Shown here: positions 11,074 to 23,200 of the stretch, piece after piece
How positions within the stretch are numbered: position 1 is the stretch's first letter
Layout of the letters: each line of letters opens with the position of its first letter
NCBI GenBank assembly: GCA_000708835.1
Contig: DF237279.1
Span: 34,609-98,608 of the forward strand
Source: Klebsormidium nitens
Lineage: Eukaryota; Streptophyta; Klebsormidiophyceae; Klebsormidiales; Klebsormidiaceae
DNA length: 64,000 nucleotides
Direction of reading: 5' to 3'
Made by a program: the position numbers and the translations under genes
Notes under the pieces: model-generated
Database searches by the model: none
What the model was told of the DNA's origin: nothing
Seen by the model: only the letters and a program-made list of their open reading frames with translations

Positions 11074-12774
11074 ATGAATCCGCTGCCTTCAGTTGGCAGT
11101 ATCATGTCAACAAGCCATGGCATTCTAGAGGCGCCTTCCCTGTGCCGCAGAGCCTCCTTGCACTGTAAAGCTTCTGGGAGCGGTATCGTTGAAGAAGTGA
11201 AGAAAAAGAATGAAGAGAACCCTGTGATAGTCTACTCGAAGTCATGGTGTCCGTGAGTTCCCTCCCTTGTGGTTCTTTGATTGCTCTAATAGGGGACTCC
11301 TATGACTCAATTGCATTCGGTGATTGGTTTATCTGAGTGCGCTTGTTTTGAGAAGCTGAAAGAAGCATTTCAGAGAAGAGTCAGTGATTTGCTCTTTCAA
11401 GAGTTGCTGCCACCTTTGCGGAGTTGGATGTTTGGAGAATTGAATGATGCCCATGTTGTACCGTTATTGTCCGCACTTCATTTAGTGCTTCACCACAGCG
11501 GAATGCATGCCTAATCCAGCATTCGTTTGTTGTTGTTGTTGTCAGAGAGCATAACTAACCACATCTTTCCGCTATTGAGAAGATATGCGGACATCGATGC
11601 CAGAAGGAGCTAACCAAATGCAAAGTGCTTTTGTAAAAGTAATCTACCTTCTTGTGACTCCTGCAACCATTCATGCGTTTTTGGTGTGCTTCACACGAAC
11701 AAATATTCCCCTTTGCCTTTTAGGTACTGCTCTCAAGTGAAGGGCCTTTTCAGGCAATTGGGGGTGCCTGCGAAAGTGATCGAACTAGACGAAATCAGTG
11801 AGTTGCTCCTTGATAGCTTACCTAGAGCAGATGGCTTCGTTTCCTGTTCTTTGAATCTCTTTCTTTCTCCCCCGACTCTGTCCTTCCGCCCCCGAAGTCA
11901 GGCGCTGTGTTCAAGTACCACGACATTGGATAGAATGCAGCATCAAGATGTTCGAAGAAGGACAAACAATCAAGTTCTATCGATTTTGGCATCTTGCATC
12001 TGTTGGCTGTGGTCTGAGCCACCTCAGGGTAAAAGCGCCTTTGCAGTCCCAGGTATGTGTTTGCAGTCCCCCATATTTGAGCGAGTTACCCATCTGCAAC
12101 CAGAGTAGTCTGCCGGTGACTCCCGTAGAGTTGTACTGTGTTGAGCCTGCCTAAGTGAATTCTTTCCTGCTCCATTTGCAGATGAAGAGGAGGAGGTACA
12201 GGATGCTCTCTACGAGCTCACGCGCCAGGCAACAGTTCCGAACGTGTTCATTGGCAAGTCGTCCTCACCTTCGACACCTCAGCTTTTGGATGTCTTATCG
12301 CATTATGCTCACATTGGCTGCCTGCATATGGACTGCTATTTCGCCAGCTTCGACAGCCTCTAGTACTGGTTGCTTTCGAGATGAATACAGGGTCGAGCAG
12401 CCTGTTTGGCCACATCGAAGGAGTCGGAAGTCTCCCCTGCGCACCCGCAACCAAACTGACATTCTGGCGTCTATCTGCAGGGGGAAAGCATATTGGTGGC
12501 TGTGATGGTGAGTTGGCCTTCTTTTCTCTGCCGCTTATTGCGAGTCTCCGAAAATTCGACCAACTTCACAGCCCATCTTCTACTAGCGTAATCACATCGT
12601 TTTTGTCGCCTCGATACTGCCCCTCAGCCTGCTCCAAAGCCCCACTTCTGGTCGTACCATTGGTTCAACAAGTCATATTGGCCGTTTGTCTTTGCAGATA
12701 CGATGGCTTTGAAAAGAAGCGGTAAGCTCTTTGAGTTGCTCGCGGACGCGGGCATAAACGTGACGTCAAAATAA
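11074..12774 (+). CDS. Class I (CPYC) glutaredoxin, plastid-type
   Basis: Five exons: 11074-11252, 11724-11797, 12182-12253, 12481-12507, 12698-12774. Phases match and the product is 142 aa. Intron 3 uses a GC donor (G|GCAAGT). It is a glutathione-dependent oxidoreductase. The active site is CPYC (residues 59-62, within VIVYSKSWCPYCSQVK). The cis-Pro motif TVPNVFIG and the GSH-binding GGKHIGGCDDT are in place, and the protein ends LFELLADAGINVTSK, within family length. The N-terminus (MNPLPSVGSIMSTSH…LCRRASLHCKASGS) looks like a plastid transit peptide. I chose the ATG at 11074 because the peptide it gives has ordinary transit-peptide length; upstream in-frame ATGs at 10831 and 10858 are alternatives. 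Intron 1 contains a (GTT)n run near 11527. Confidence 0.88.
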
Positions 12775-14286
12775 TCCTGCAAGTCCTGTGTTAATGAATA
12801 AGGCCTACTGCAAAGTAGAAGAAAGCTCCCAAAGCTCGTCAAGTAGAGGGACGGAACTCGTAGACGAATTGCTTCAAGTCAAGTACGGCAAAAGAGTGCT
12901 CTGCATCTTAGGACTACTGTGTTTGACCTGGGCCGCCAACAGTGATCGATGTTGATAAAAGCCGGGGCCCAGTAACAGCGGCATACTAATGCTTGCAACT
13001 GTACTAAACTTCAAAACTAAGGATTTTTTGACGTGGTTGAAATGGCCGTACGGTATGCTCCACCGGGTTTTAGGGTCAGTTTGCCTGGCCCGCATCGCGT
13101 TTCTAGGCCACCTAGTGATCCTTTGTCACGTTGACACACAGCGTACTAGACACCGTCAATCTCAATCTCGGTTTGGCTTTGATCTTAGTCTGGCTTTAAT
13201 CAATGATTAAGTTGCATGTGGACATAGCCGGTACTGGTATGCCTTGCAATGCTACGGGCCCCCCTGGTAATGGTACACCAGCAATTTCCAGTTAGGTCCA
13301 TTTCATAAACATCTTATCAGATTCATTGATCGTGAGGTCCGACGGGCCTCGCCATGCACGTACTCTATCATTTGCCGCACATGATATGCCGCTGTGCACA
13401 GTGACAGCGCCTTGAGTCGATCCGACGTACCAGTACGTATAATTAGATACAGATCAAAGCTAGGATAAACGGAACCTAAGTCAATCGATCCAGTGACCAT
13501 TCTAAGCAGATCCCGGTGACAGTGACTAGCTAGCTACGCTAATTTCGATGAGATGTGCGGCCCGGCGCGGGCCCAAATGGCCGCCGTGTACGTGGTCAAT
13601 GGACCCCGCAGCATACTGTACTATAGACTTTGTCAATCAATGATCTATATGCGCATGCATGTAGTCACGTTGAGTCGATCAAAGCTCAGACACGCTTCCG
13701 AAGTTCAGTACGCTTGCGATACAAACGAGGCCGGAAATGATTGGACTGCGAATATCCGACTTGTACAGCATGCAATCTGCAAGAATATGCCCAGATACTG
13801 CCAGCTGACGCGTATAGCTAGCCACTGCAATTGGCGATATCCAAGATGGCGCTGCACTGCACTTGATCATGCCAGGGCTGCACTATCTAATGCAGCACAC
13901 CTATGCGCAATCGCCTGCCGTCAATCCGCTTCTCAAAGAACATCGCGGTTCCAACCGTGCACGATTTTGATTAGTAGCAGCGCGTGGCCCGCGCTCTCAG
14001 GCGGCACAATTGGCCCGAATTGAACACGTGCCACACGGGTGGCATCTCACTATCATGGTCAATCACACTTGCTCAGTTCGAAACCAATGATAACTGACTT
14101 GCAAACGCACACTGAACCTTACGGGACGGTTGAACTCTAATGTTTTGAGATAGGTTCAAGGTACTTGACTGCACTGTGCCAGAGAGCTCTTGCCAAGTTT
14201 AAGCTAGCCATAAGGCCATTTTCTTATTTGGAATCACGAGAACACATCTAAGGGGGTACAAAAGGATCAATCGTATATTATCGTGT
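12775..14286. other. Intergenic region, no gene identified
   Basis: About 1.5 kb with only short open frames on both strands, none with recognisable domains or splice-consistent extensions. No terminal inverted repeats or RNA genes were seen by eye. Confidence 0.45.
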
Positions 14287-15325
14287 CTACATGCCTTGCA
14301 GGCTGTTGAAGAGTGCCGTACAGCAAAGGATATGTTCTTCCTGGTTCCAGTGATCTTCCAGGACTCGTTGATTTTTGGAGACAAACTCCTCGATCAGCAC
14401 AAAGTCCCTGAACCGAATGCTCCCGGTGTTTCCGATTATCCTTGGGTTATCCTCAATCGTCACCGTGAACCACTTACCAACATCTTTCGAGTTTCCATAA
14501 CCCTGCGATACTCTTAACTTCGGGACATCTGTTCGCTCGTTCTTCAGGCTGATCCAGACGGACATAGGAAGTCCAGTGACTTGACAAGACACGTTCGTCA
14601 TCGTAAAAGGATCCACTCCCTTGTCAGGAAAAGCGAAGTCGTCTTCAACGACAATATCGTCTTCGTCGTCGTAAATGGAATGACAGGGAGTCTTCGGCTG
14701 TGTCTTCATCAGATGAAGTGTCAAAATTACTCTCCTGCAAGGGCAGTCAGAAACGAAACAATGTCGAAAGGGCACGGCACCAACTTTGGAACTTTGGCTT
14801 CATATGTTAATCAGCTTCACTTGTGACGCGCGATAGTCACGCGCAGGACACAGCAAAGACTGGCTTACGCGTAACCTGCTAGCTGTTCTCGTTAAGATGT
14901 CGAGAAATCGACTACATGCGGAGTCAGGAAAGCCTGTGTTCCTCTCGGGCGCTGATTCAATTGAAGTAGGGCAGACGCGGGGATTCATAATGTCCACAAA
15001 TTCTTAAACAGATTCTCAAAGTTCGAAACGAAGAGGCCGGTAATCGATGGCGACGTCGTCCAATTCTTTTTTATTGATTGATGAACACCTCTTTGTGGTG
15101 TACGGTGTCATACTACGTCCTCGACATACACGGTACGGTAGTCGTTACGTGAGTTGAGAATACACGTTTGGTTCCTAGGACCGTTGATTGCTTAGCTTCA
15201 ACTTTTGAAATAGGAATCTTTGACAAGACACGGGCCTGGAGGAAGAAACTCACATCTTCGTCGTTGTATCCGTGGGTTCCACATTGGACCTCTGCTCTCG
15301 TGGCTTGCTCGCTTCTCCTCATGAG
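14287..15325 (-). CDS. Acidic protein of unknown family, gene model unresolved (possible frameshift)
   Basis: The terminal frame (minus strand, 14746 down to 14287) reads through an acidic segment (YDDEDDIVVEDDFAFPD) into a strand-rich domain: VDPFTMTNVSCQVTGL, VWISLKNERTDVPKLRV, KWFTVTIEDNPRIIG, IRFRDFVLIEEFV, ending NSLQGM. A good acceptor (cccttgcag) lies at about 14747. An upstream exon candidate, 15325-15254 (…EVQCGTHGYNDED, donor GTGAGT), joins in a frame reading ESNFDTSSDEDTAEDSLSF and then stops, one frame off the long domain. Either the gene carries a one-base shift near 14680, or I have missed an exon boundary. No family recognised. Confidence 0.35.
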
Positions 15326-17259
15326 CTGCAGAAAGGCGAGGTGCTTTTGAGGTGTGTTAACGGAAGGCTATGAAGAGACACTTGAGAGTCGGCCTGCTTC
15401 GAGAGGTAAAGGGCCCAACGCTGCAAGACTCGTCTGCGATTTTGCTCAAACTTCCGAGGATTCGTTCTGGGGCAGGTGCTGGCTGACTAATGCAGACTGC
15501 AAATCAGCTTGGATCCCAGCTAATTAAACTCCTGTCACGATTGATGCATGAGTTTCACCAATATCACTAGCAAGGAGCTGACGAAAGAGTAGGCTGAAAC
15601 TTAAGTTTCAGTACCTTTCGTTGCAAAAGCTAGTCTCCCATAGCCGGTTCCTTGTTGCCAAGCCGCCGGCGCTGCTGCCGACTTTCACAATCTGGTGCGG
15701 AAAGCCTAGAAGCGACCGGACAGGGAGGCTTCGACAATGCATCAAGGAGCTCCTCTTTGAAAGCTGTAGTGACCTGTGAACCAGGAGGTAAGAAAGCTCG
15801 CAGTCAGTGTTAAAGTGCTAGCGGTATTGGTCAACGGTGGAATCGATATCGGATGCAACATCACTCATCTGCAAGTTGCAGTGGTGTGCTCTGATTTTGC
15901 AGTGGCCAGTAGTGAGTGTTTTGTAGTGCTCAGTACATATATCAGATATACACAGCTACCAAACTTGGATGCATGCCCACTGTGTGCACAGATTACTACT
16001 AGGCTGACCGGCTATATGTGACACGTTCTGCGCATGTTCGCCAGCAGTTTTTTTTGAGCTTACTCTTCACAGGCTTTTAGACAAAGCCTGCAAAAGGTAC
16101 GTCCCCAGAACTCCCGGCTGGAAAAAGCACACCAGGTTCTTGGAACCCTCACTCTAGCTCAGATACAATTTTTTGAAAAGTCAGAGTATCGCGAGCTGAC
16201 ATTTCAGCCAGTGAATATTTGCAGTGTTCTACGACAGCTTGCTGAAAGGACTCACAATGCCGGCTCTGCCAGCTGTGCCCGCGGTGCTGCTGCCGCATAC
16301 ATGGGCTTTGTTCAGGAGCTGGATCAAGTGTCCTGCTATGTTGTGGTGACCGTTGCATGTATGACGGAGCAACACACTGAAGAACAAGTCTGGAAGTTTT
16401 CAGACTCCTGTAAAATGCAAGTCCCTGAGTTATTTGCTGCAGCTCGAGCTCCCCCCCTGATCAGAATGCAGTCAGAGAGCAAATATCAGCAATGGCTCAC
16501 ACACGGCCATGTTAACACATGATGGCCTTGCATTACAGCATTGCTTTACAGCACCACAAAGTAGTCTCCGCGTTAATCAACGTTTGCTGAGCTTTGCATA
16601 TGATCATGCTCTGAATCAAGATTGTATATACATTTCTCTGCAAACGAGAAATCAGGTTTGAAAGCAGTCTGATCAAACCGTCTGATCAACTCGAAGTGCT
16701 CCACGCGAGAGATTGGCTGATGTCAGCCAGCGGCCGCCCATCGAATGACCGTCGATAAAATGTATTGGAGCCTTTTGAGCCGTAGATAAACAGGGTGAGT
16801 TGGTTGTTAGTATGCGAGTTCGGCCGAAATGCATGTGACGAAACGCTCTGAACAAGCGTGCCTGACCCCCATGTCATTGTGAACAGACCCTATGAGTAGT
16901 GCCATCTTCAAAGTGTGCTGACAAATGAATCTACAGTGATGGCCGCGGCCAATGAGGGCGAACGTCATTCTCACATGCGGAAATGCTCCTTCTCACAAGC
17001 TGCTAAAGTCCGATAAGAGGACGAAAAGAATAATCTGAACAAGGCCATGATCAGCTAGCTGGAGGAAACATCCCTGGAGCTGAGAAGAGGGGACGCTTGC
17101 AGAGGGGCCGGAATGGAAAGCCCCATGTAAGAGATATCTAGCGAACGACATAAGGTATGCTTGTCTGCATGACTGACACTGCATAGCATTAACAGATAGG
17201 CCCATAACTCCCTCGCCCGCATCCATTCACTTAGGAACCGTTGAGTTGCTCAGGTCTTA
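15326..17259. other. Intergenic region, no gene identified
   Basis: About 1.9 kb of mixed composition with short open frames only. The right end should hold the promoter and 5' UTR of the large plus-strand gene; an in-frame TGA at 17242 precedes its ATG. Confidence 0.4.
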
Positions 17260-20200
17260 ATGGCGCCCGCCAATCAACGCCCGGCTTTCAACCTCCCAGA
17301 TCTCCGCTGGCTTTCTCCTCCCAAATGGAAACCCCCAGAACGAAATACACAACCGGCCCTGGACCAGGGCACCAAACCCTTAAGCGAAAATGCGACCAGA
17401 AAAATCCAGGGTGCTACGGAACCAGCGCAGTCAAGAACACCGGAGAAAGGGAGCCCGCCGCCGCGGCAAAGGAGGCTGTGGGACTCGTTTGCTGCCAGGG
17501 GGGAGAGCTTGGTGCCCTTCCGGCAGAGGAATGGGACCCCCCTGGAAAATGAAAATGGTGACGGAACAGGGAAAATGGAGCCCGCAAAAATCAATGCTGG
17601 AAACAGCATTCCTGTGCGCTGGCCAGTGCCAGCTGTCCCAATGTCGCTAGAGCCGGGGGCAGCACTGGAGGATACGATGACTGCAGCGTCTGATGTAGCG
17701 CTTGCGAGTGCGGAGAAGAGCATGGGTCCAGCGCTCAAAGACGAGCTATGCATGCAAGCGATCGATGAGACACAGTCGTCAGCAAAACCACTGTCCCCCC
17801 CAGCTCAGCCATTTGAGGTCAAGCTCCTAGTTCGGGAAAGAAAGGTGCCAGCTGTCCAGGTTTTGCCCCCCGGAACAGCCCCATCTGTCATAGTCCCAGC
17901 CCCACTCGCGGTGCCCCCCCCCTCAGCAGAGCCTCCCCTCACCCCCCCGGAAGTTATCGCTCGCGGCCGCTTTTTTTCTCCCCCCTGCGCTGCGCGGGAC
18001 AGAGTTCTCCTTTCCCCCAGCCTGCGCGTGGGGACTACTGCTCTGCGCGGGCGAGTCGCTGACCTCATCAGCCCTGGGCGGCCCTTTCGGAGCCCTCGTA
18101 GCAAGTTTTTCTCGCCCCCCAGGTAAAGTTTTATCTCCTTTCTAAATATCTCTATCATCAGTGGTATCAGCATATCAGAGAAGAGCTTGCAACTTTTGCT
18201 TTCCTTGGATCCCCTTTTTGTGCATTAGTATTATGTTGCAGAACTTGCCTCTAGCTGGCAAACAAAAAGCTCGTTCGAATGTGATATAAGTGGTCAGCAC
18301 ACACGAACGCGACTATGATTTGCAATTCGAATCAATAAACAGAAGATACAGACATGAAAGTACAGCTAAGTCCAGAGAAAGATGCAAGATACGAGGGGGC
18401 CAAGCTGGTGGTTACATGTTGCCACCTTCAAGCCCTGTTTACCGCCGCTCTCTTCTATGGATAGAAGGAGTTCTTTATCAAAAACTGATCGTTATCCTCT
18501 TCGCCCTCTGCCATCCAATCAGGTACCGTGGAAAGCTCCTTAAGAAGAATGCGGCGGGAGGCAGTGGGGAGGAAGTGGTCACCGGCAGCTTGGCTCTAGG
18601 TTGCAGCTCAGGCCCGTTCCAGGGGAGTGCAAAAACGGGCGGTCAGACAGAGGGGAATCGGGTGCGGTTTTGGTGGTTGAAGGAACGGGCAGAGTTGGGC
18701 CGTGGTTGTACAGTGGGTGAAGAGAGTTCTGGGGGCCAAGCTGAGGCGCAGAGGGAAAGTTCTGCCACGGAAAGGGAACGAGTAATTTTTTCATGGGGGA
18801 AGGGTTCCTTCTCGCCAGACTGCCAAACAGCCAAGGATCCGGAGGGGCTGTTTGCGAGGCACGACCGCAAAGAAACAAGGACCTATGATGAGTCTAACAC
18901 CGAGGTTCCTCTTGAGACTGGAGCAGAACGTGTTGGTGGGCGCATGGTGTCAAACGACGTGCCAAGCCCTGCGGCTCGTACTCAGCTTCCAACGTCGACC
19001 CCGACCCCCCTCTTCCTTGACACAGCCACAGCTGGAGAGGCTGCTAACAGAGCTGCATCACAAAGTTGGTATCGAGCTGAGCAGGAGAGCGAGATGGAGG
19101 ATGGAGACACCCAGTCTGTGGGCAGTACGGAAAGTCCCGTGAAATTTGGAGGTCTCCTCGACGGCGCTCTCGGAAAGCTCGAAACGCTGGCGCTCGCGTG
19201 TAGGCTGGAGGATCTGAAGCTGGCAGGGGGAGCCAACCGGGCAGCGGAGGAGAACGGAATGGAGGTTGGTTTAGAGACCGGGGAAAGTGGTCGGGGCGAC
19301 AAAGCGGGGTGGGAGAAGGCTGACTTTAAGATTGAAAAGACTAAACGGGGCCACAATGCGGGGACAGAAGAGGCGGTGTCCGAAACTGGGGGTTTAGATG
19401 GGGATGAGGAAGTTGCTTTGAAACTCCAGGGTGTGAAAACGGACGCTGACATCAGGGTGCGTGCGAACAAGACGAGGCGACCTCGAGACAAACAGAACGG
19501 GGTTGGTGGACGAAAAAACGGGGGTGGCGGGTCGCAAGCCGGTCCGCAAAGTCTTCCTGTTCCAGCGAAAGTTTGTAAGGACCCTCCGGGCACAGAGGAC
19601 GAGCCGATTCTTGTAAAGAATTCTCAACAGACACAGCAAAGGATAAGCGCTGCCGATCCGGCGCTCGGCCTCGGTTTTCAGCACAGACGGGGCATCGCGT
19701 TTGCTGATGCGGACGAGAAGTCGGACAGGAGTTTGGACACAGGATCAGTGGTCGCGTCCGCTGAAGCCGTGCCCCAAGACCGGGCAGCCAGTTCTGGTCG
19801 GTCGGAAGAGCTGGCGGGTTTTGAGAGCGGGGTCCCTGGGATTGCAAAAGCAGCGCCAGTGCCGCCGAACGGGCAGCTCAAGACGGCGGCTGATGGACCG
19901 AGGAACACACAGCGGTCTGCGAATGCTACAGAAGCGTCTGTGGACGGTTCCAAAGAGTCGGCAGAGGATAAATCGGGGAATTTGGACGGCGTTTCGGACC
20001 TTATCCCAAACCCTGCAGACGGTTCAACGGACAGAGAGAGCGCACCCTCCTCTTTGTGGGGTGGTGCGAGGGGCGGGTCAGAGCCCCCCAAACAGAAAAC
20101 GGACGGCAAAGCTGAGCTCACGGACGCGTCCGAGCAGGGGATCCCTTCCGGTTCGGCTGAGGAGAGCGTTGCGGTCACTGGGGTTTCAATAAGTTTGTGC

Positions 20201-23200
20201 GGTCGGGCGGAGATGGTGAGTACGAGAGGTTTCGAACAGGCGGCAACTGATGGGCAGCTCGAAGAAACGGCACTTTTGGGTAAACAAAAGCTGTCAGCTG
20301 CAGAAGGGATGACTCAGCAGACCGCAACCCAGCTTCCAGTTTCGGGCTACCCGCTGGGCGCTGCATTGGGAGCCAGATTCGAAGGGAATCGGGATGATCC
20401 GGATGATCTGGAACGCTGTGGAGGGTTGGAAGAACAGCCGTCAGGTAGTGAGAATGCCTTCGAGGGTGACCGTTCAGTGAAAGAAAGCACGGGTCTGTGG
20501 ATCGGCGATGAAGGACCAGTGGAGCAGGCGATGGCGAGCGGAGAGTTGGAGAGTGGGGAGCGGAGAGAAAACCTAGAGATGGGCGCAAGGACGGATGGAG
20601 GGTTGGAGTTTAGAGATCAAATGGAAGGAATAGTAGAGAAGGGCAGAGGATCGGAAGTAAACCCAGCGAAGGTTGAACGGACGGAACCAGAAGTAGAGAG
20701 GGGAGAATCAAAAGGTGGAGACCGGAAGAGAGGGGAAAGGGCCGAAGGGGAGCTAGATCGAGACAAACAGAAGAGAGGACTTGAACTAGAGAGGGGAGAG
20801 CCCACGCAGCAGAGCCTGGAAGACCTTGCGCAACTAGACTGGGACAGCATTCTGTCCGGCGACGTCGACTCGTGCGTCCGGCACCTGTTGGACAGTCCGC
20901 AGTGTCAGCGACGGTCGTGGGCCTCTGGCGAGGGGACCGCTTCGCGACCAATATCGCCCCCCTGGAAAGATCGCGTTCGGGCCTCCGCCGCCGACGGGGG
21001 CCTCGCTTCCCCGCCTGCTTCACCCCCCTGGAAAACAAATCCACCAGAGATGCGTCTTAGAGAGGGCAGTCCGGGTGCAACGAACAAGGGACCAAGCGGG
21101 GGGTCCGATTCTCGGCCATCATCGCCCCCCCGGAAAGATCCAGACCCGACTATTGCCTCAGGCTGGGGGGCAATTTCCCGCCCCGGTTCCCCCCTCTTCA
21201 GAAGCCAAAGTCTCCCGACGGATCCTACTTCGGTCGGCAGCCCAGGCGCGGCGTCGCTGGAGCCGGGTGGGGGGCTACATTCCCTGCTTGGTTCGCCCCC
21301 CTGGAGCGTGCAAAACTTCCCGGAGGTAAACCTTTTGGTGGGGAGCCCTGGGGCGGCGAGGGACGCGTTCCGTCGGTGGACCGTTCCGGGGAGCCCTGGT
21401 GTGCCCAAACCGACGGAAACAGCAGGTAAACACCGTAATATTATGTAGCGATTAGATTCTTCCAGTGTTACAGCACTTTTGTACACCCAGTCACTTTAGA
21501 AAAGGGAGGAAAGCTCACAATTAGTCAAAATCAGCTATCACCAGATTTGGTTGTGTTTTCCTAACTTATTCGTCTATTATACTTCAAAACCTTCTTGTCT
21601 TCCGATATCAGCAGCTTGTTCGAATATAGTTGCAATGAAGAGGACTCTTTGTATTCACCTGCACAAAAATTCTAAGCACACGACAATCTGCTCCGCACCA
21701 CAACCCTCTCTAACTGCCATACTAAGCCATTCCGTCCTCGTCAATTTCCTTATTGATCTTCAACATTGTTGACATGTAGAGTTTCTTTCATTCGCAGGCG
21801 TGAGGTTTAGGGAGACGCGGGACGTTGGGTTCCTGAGGGCGGTGGCTGGTTGGGAACCGGGGCTGGGCAGAAAGGCGGGAGCGGAACGGAGCGGAAGGGC
21901 AAGAGCAGATTCCGGCGGAAATGCCAGAGCAGAGCAAGAGTTGGGGCCCGAGGCCGGCGGTGTGACAGGACCACAACAGAGCGGAACAGTTAAGGCGAAT
22001 TTGGATCCGTTAGTGAAAGCGGATTACGGCGCAGAACTAGTAACTAGAAGGGCGGAAAGCTCGGCAGCAATGGATGTTCCGATGGGAAGCGAGGCGGAAC
22101 GAGCGGATTCTGAGGTAGGGGCTGATTGGAGATGAAAGCTTCTTATTTAAGTCGAAGCTTTTCCTCGCTTTCTTTCTTGCTATTCTACTGATTGCTATCT
22201 CGGAATCGGAATCTGCGCACTCTTGTATCTGCTTCTCTTTACTATTGCTTCTTCTTCCGAGTCCCAAAGGGAGCTACAGACCGCAGCTTTAGACGGCTTC
22301 TTTGCGAACGATGCCAACGCGACATCGTTCCTCTACACGACCACAGACTTTCTGAGGGAGGCTGGCAGGAGCCGATTCTTGTACACGCCATATCACGAGG
22401 TACTATGGCAAATCTTCTCTGAGCATCTCAGAGATGGTTCCCCAAATTGCATAAGGTCTGCGCCCTAAAACCCTGGGGTTTGCGCAAAATGGTTTACGTT
22501 GCTTCTTGGCAGGACACGTCGCCGGCGGCTCCTGAATCCGCAGAAACGGAACCGGACGTGGAGGAGTTTTCCAGCGGCGTTGAGCCGCCACGCAAGCGGC
22601 GGGACGCGGAGAGAAGAAGCTCGGTGAGCAGAGGACACGTCTCTGTACGAGTTGAGATCGGGAGTTTGAGAAGTGCCGGATCACCTTTATGTCAAAAAGC
22701 ACCTCCACGGATCTGGCTCAAGGGAGCCAGTTGAAACCCGTTTTTCAGTACTTTTTGTAAGCTAACGAACATGATCACGTTTGAGTCTTCACCATCTCAG
22801 CTTCTCATGTTGTAATCCAGTCTTGAATACCGCAACAGGATACGAGATTGGAAAAAATCTACAGAAAATCTAAGACGATTACGACCCCGTCAACTTCGTC
22901 TCTTCGGTTCGTTTCTGAAGTCAGCCACTCACATTCGCAGACATACATGGGCGCATAAAATGGTGAGAACGCGCACATATCGCTGTTCAGGAAGCAACGA
23001 AAGGATACAAGATGGCGCCGCAAGACCTTGGCAAGAGACATGAGCCCTCTCTAATCTTTGCCTTCTAGTTTTAGAGGAGGGTTACTTCTTTCTCTGTCGG
23101 CGGCGTTTCCATCCTAAAGCGGTCTGCACCACATGAAACTTGCAGGTTTCGAACCGATCAAAGCCCCAGACCCCGCAGTTTGAAAACCTCGAGACCGTAT

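Noticed and set aside
13553-14023. 156-aa plus-strand frame in the 12.8-14.3 kb gap
   Set aside because: Unpatterned composition, no domain, no splice-consistent extension, and no homology that I recognise.
18290-18522. N-terminal 78 residues of the 1,052-aa open frame before 18523
   Set aside because: This part reads as intron: the acceptor at 18521-18522 restores phase with exon 1, and the sequence upstream is AT-richer and unlike the protein downstream.
22210-22480. Possible extra exon of the giant gene between exons 3 and 4
   Set aside because: Exons 3 and 4 already join in phase 0, and the protein style here (hydrophobic, Cys/Tyr-rich) differs from the neighbours; it cannot be excluded without cDNA.
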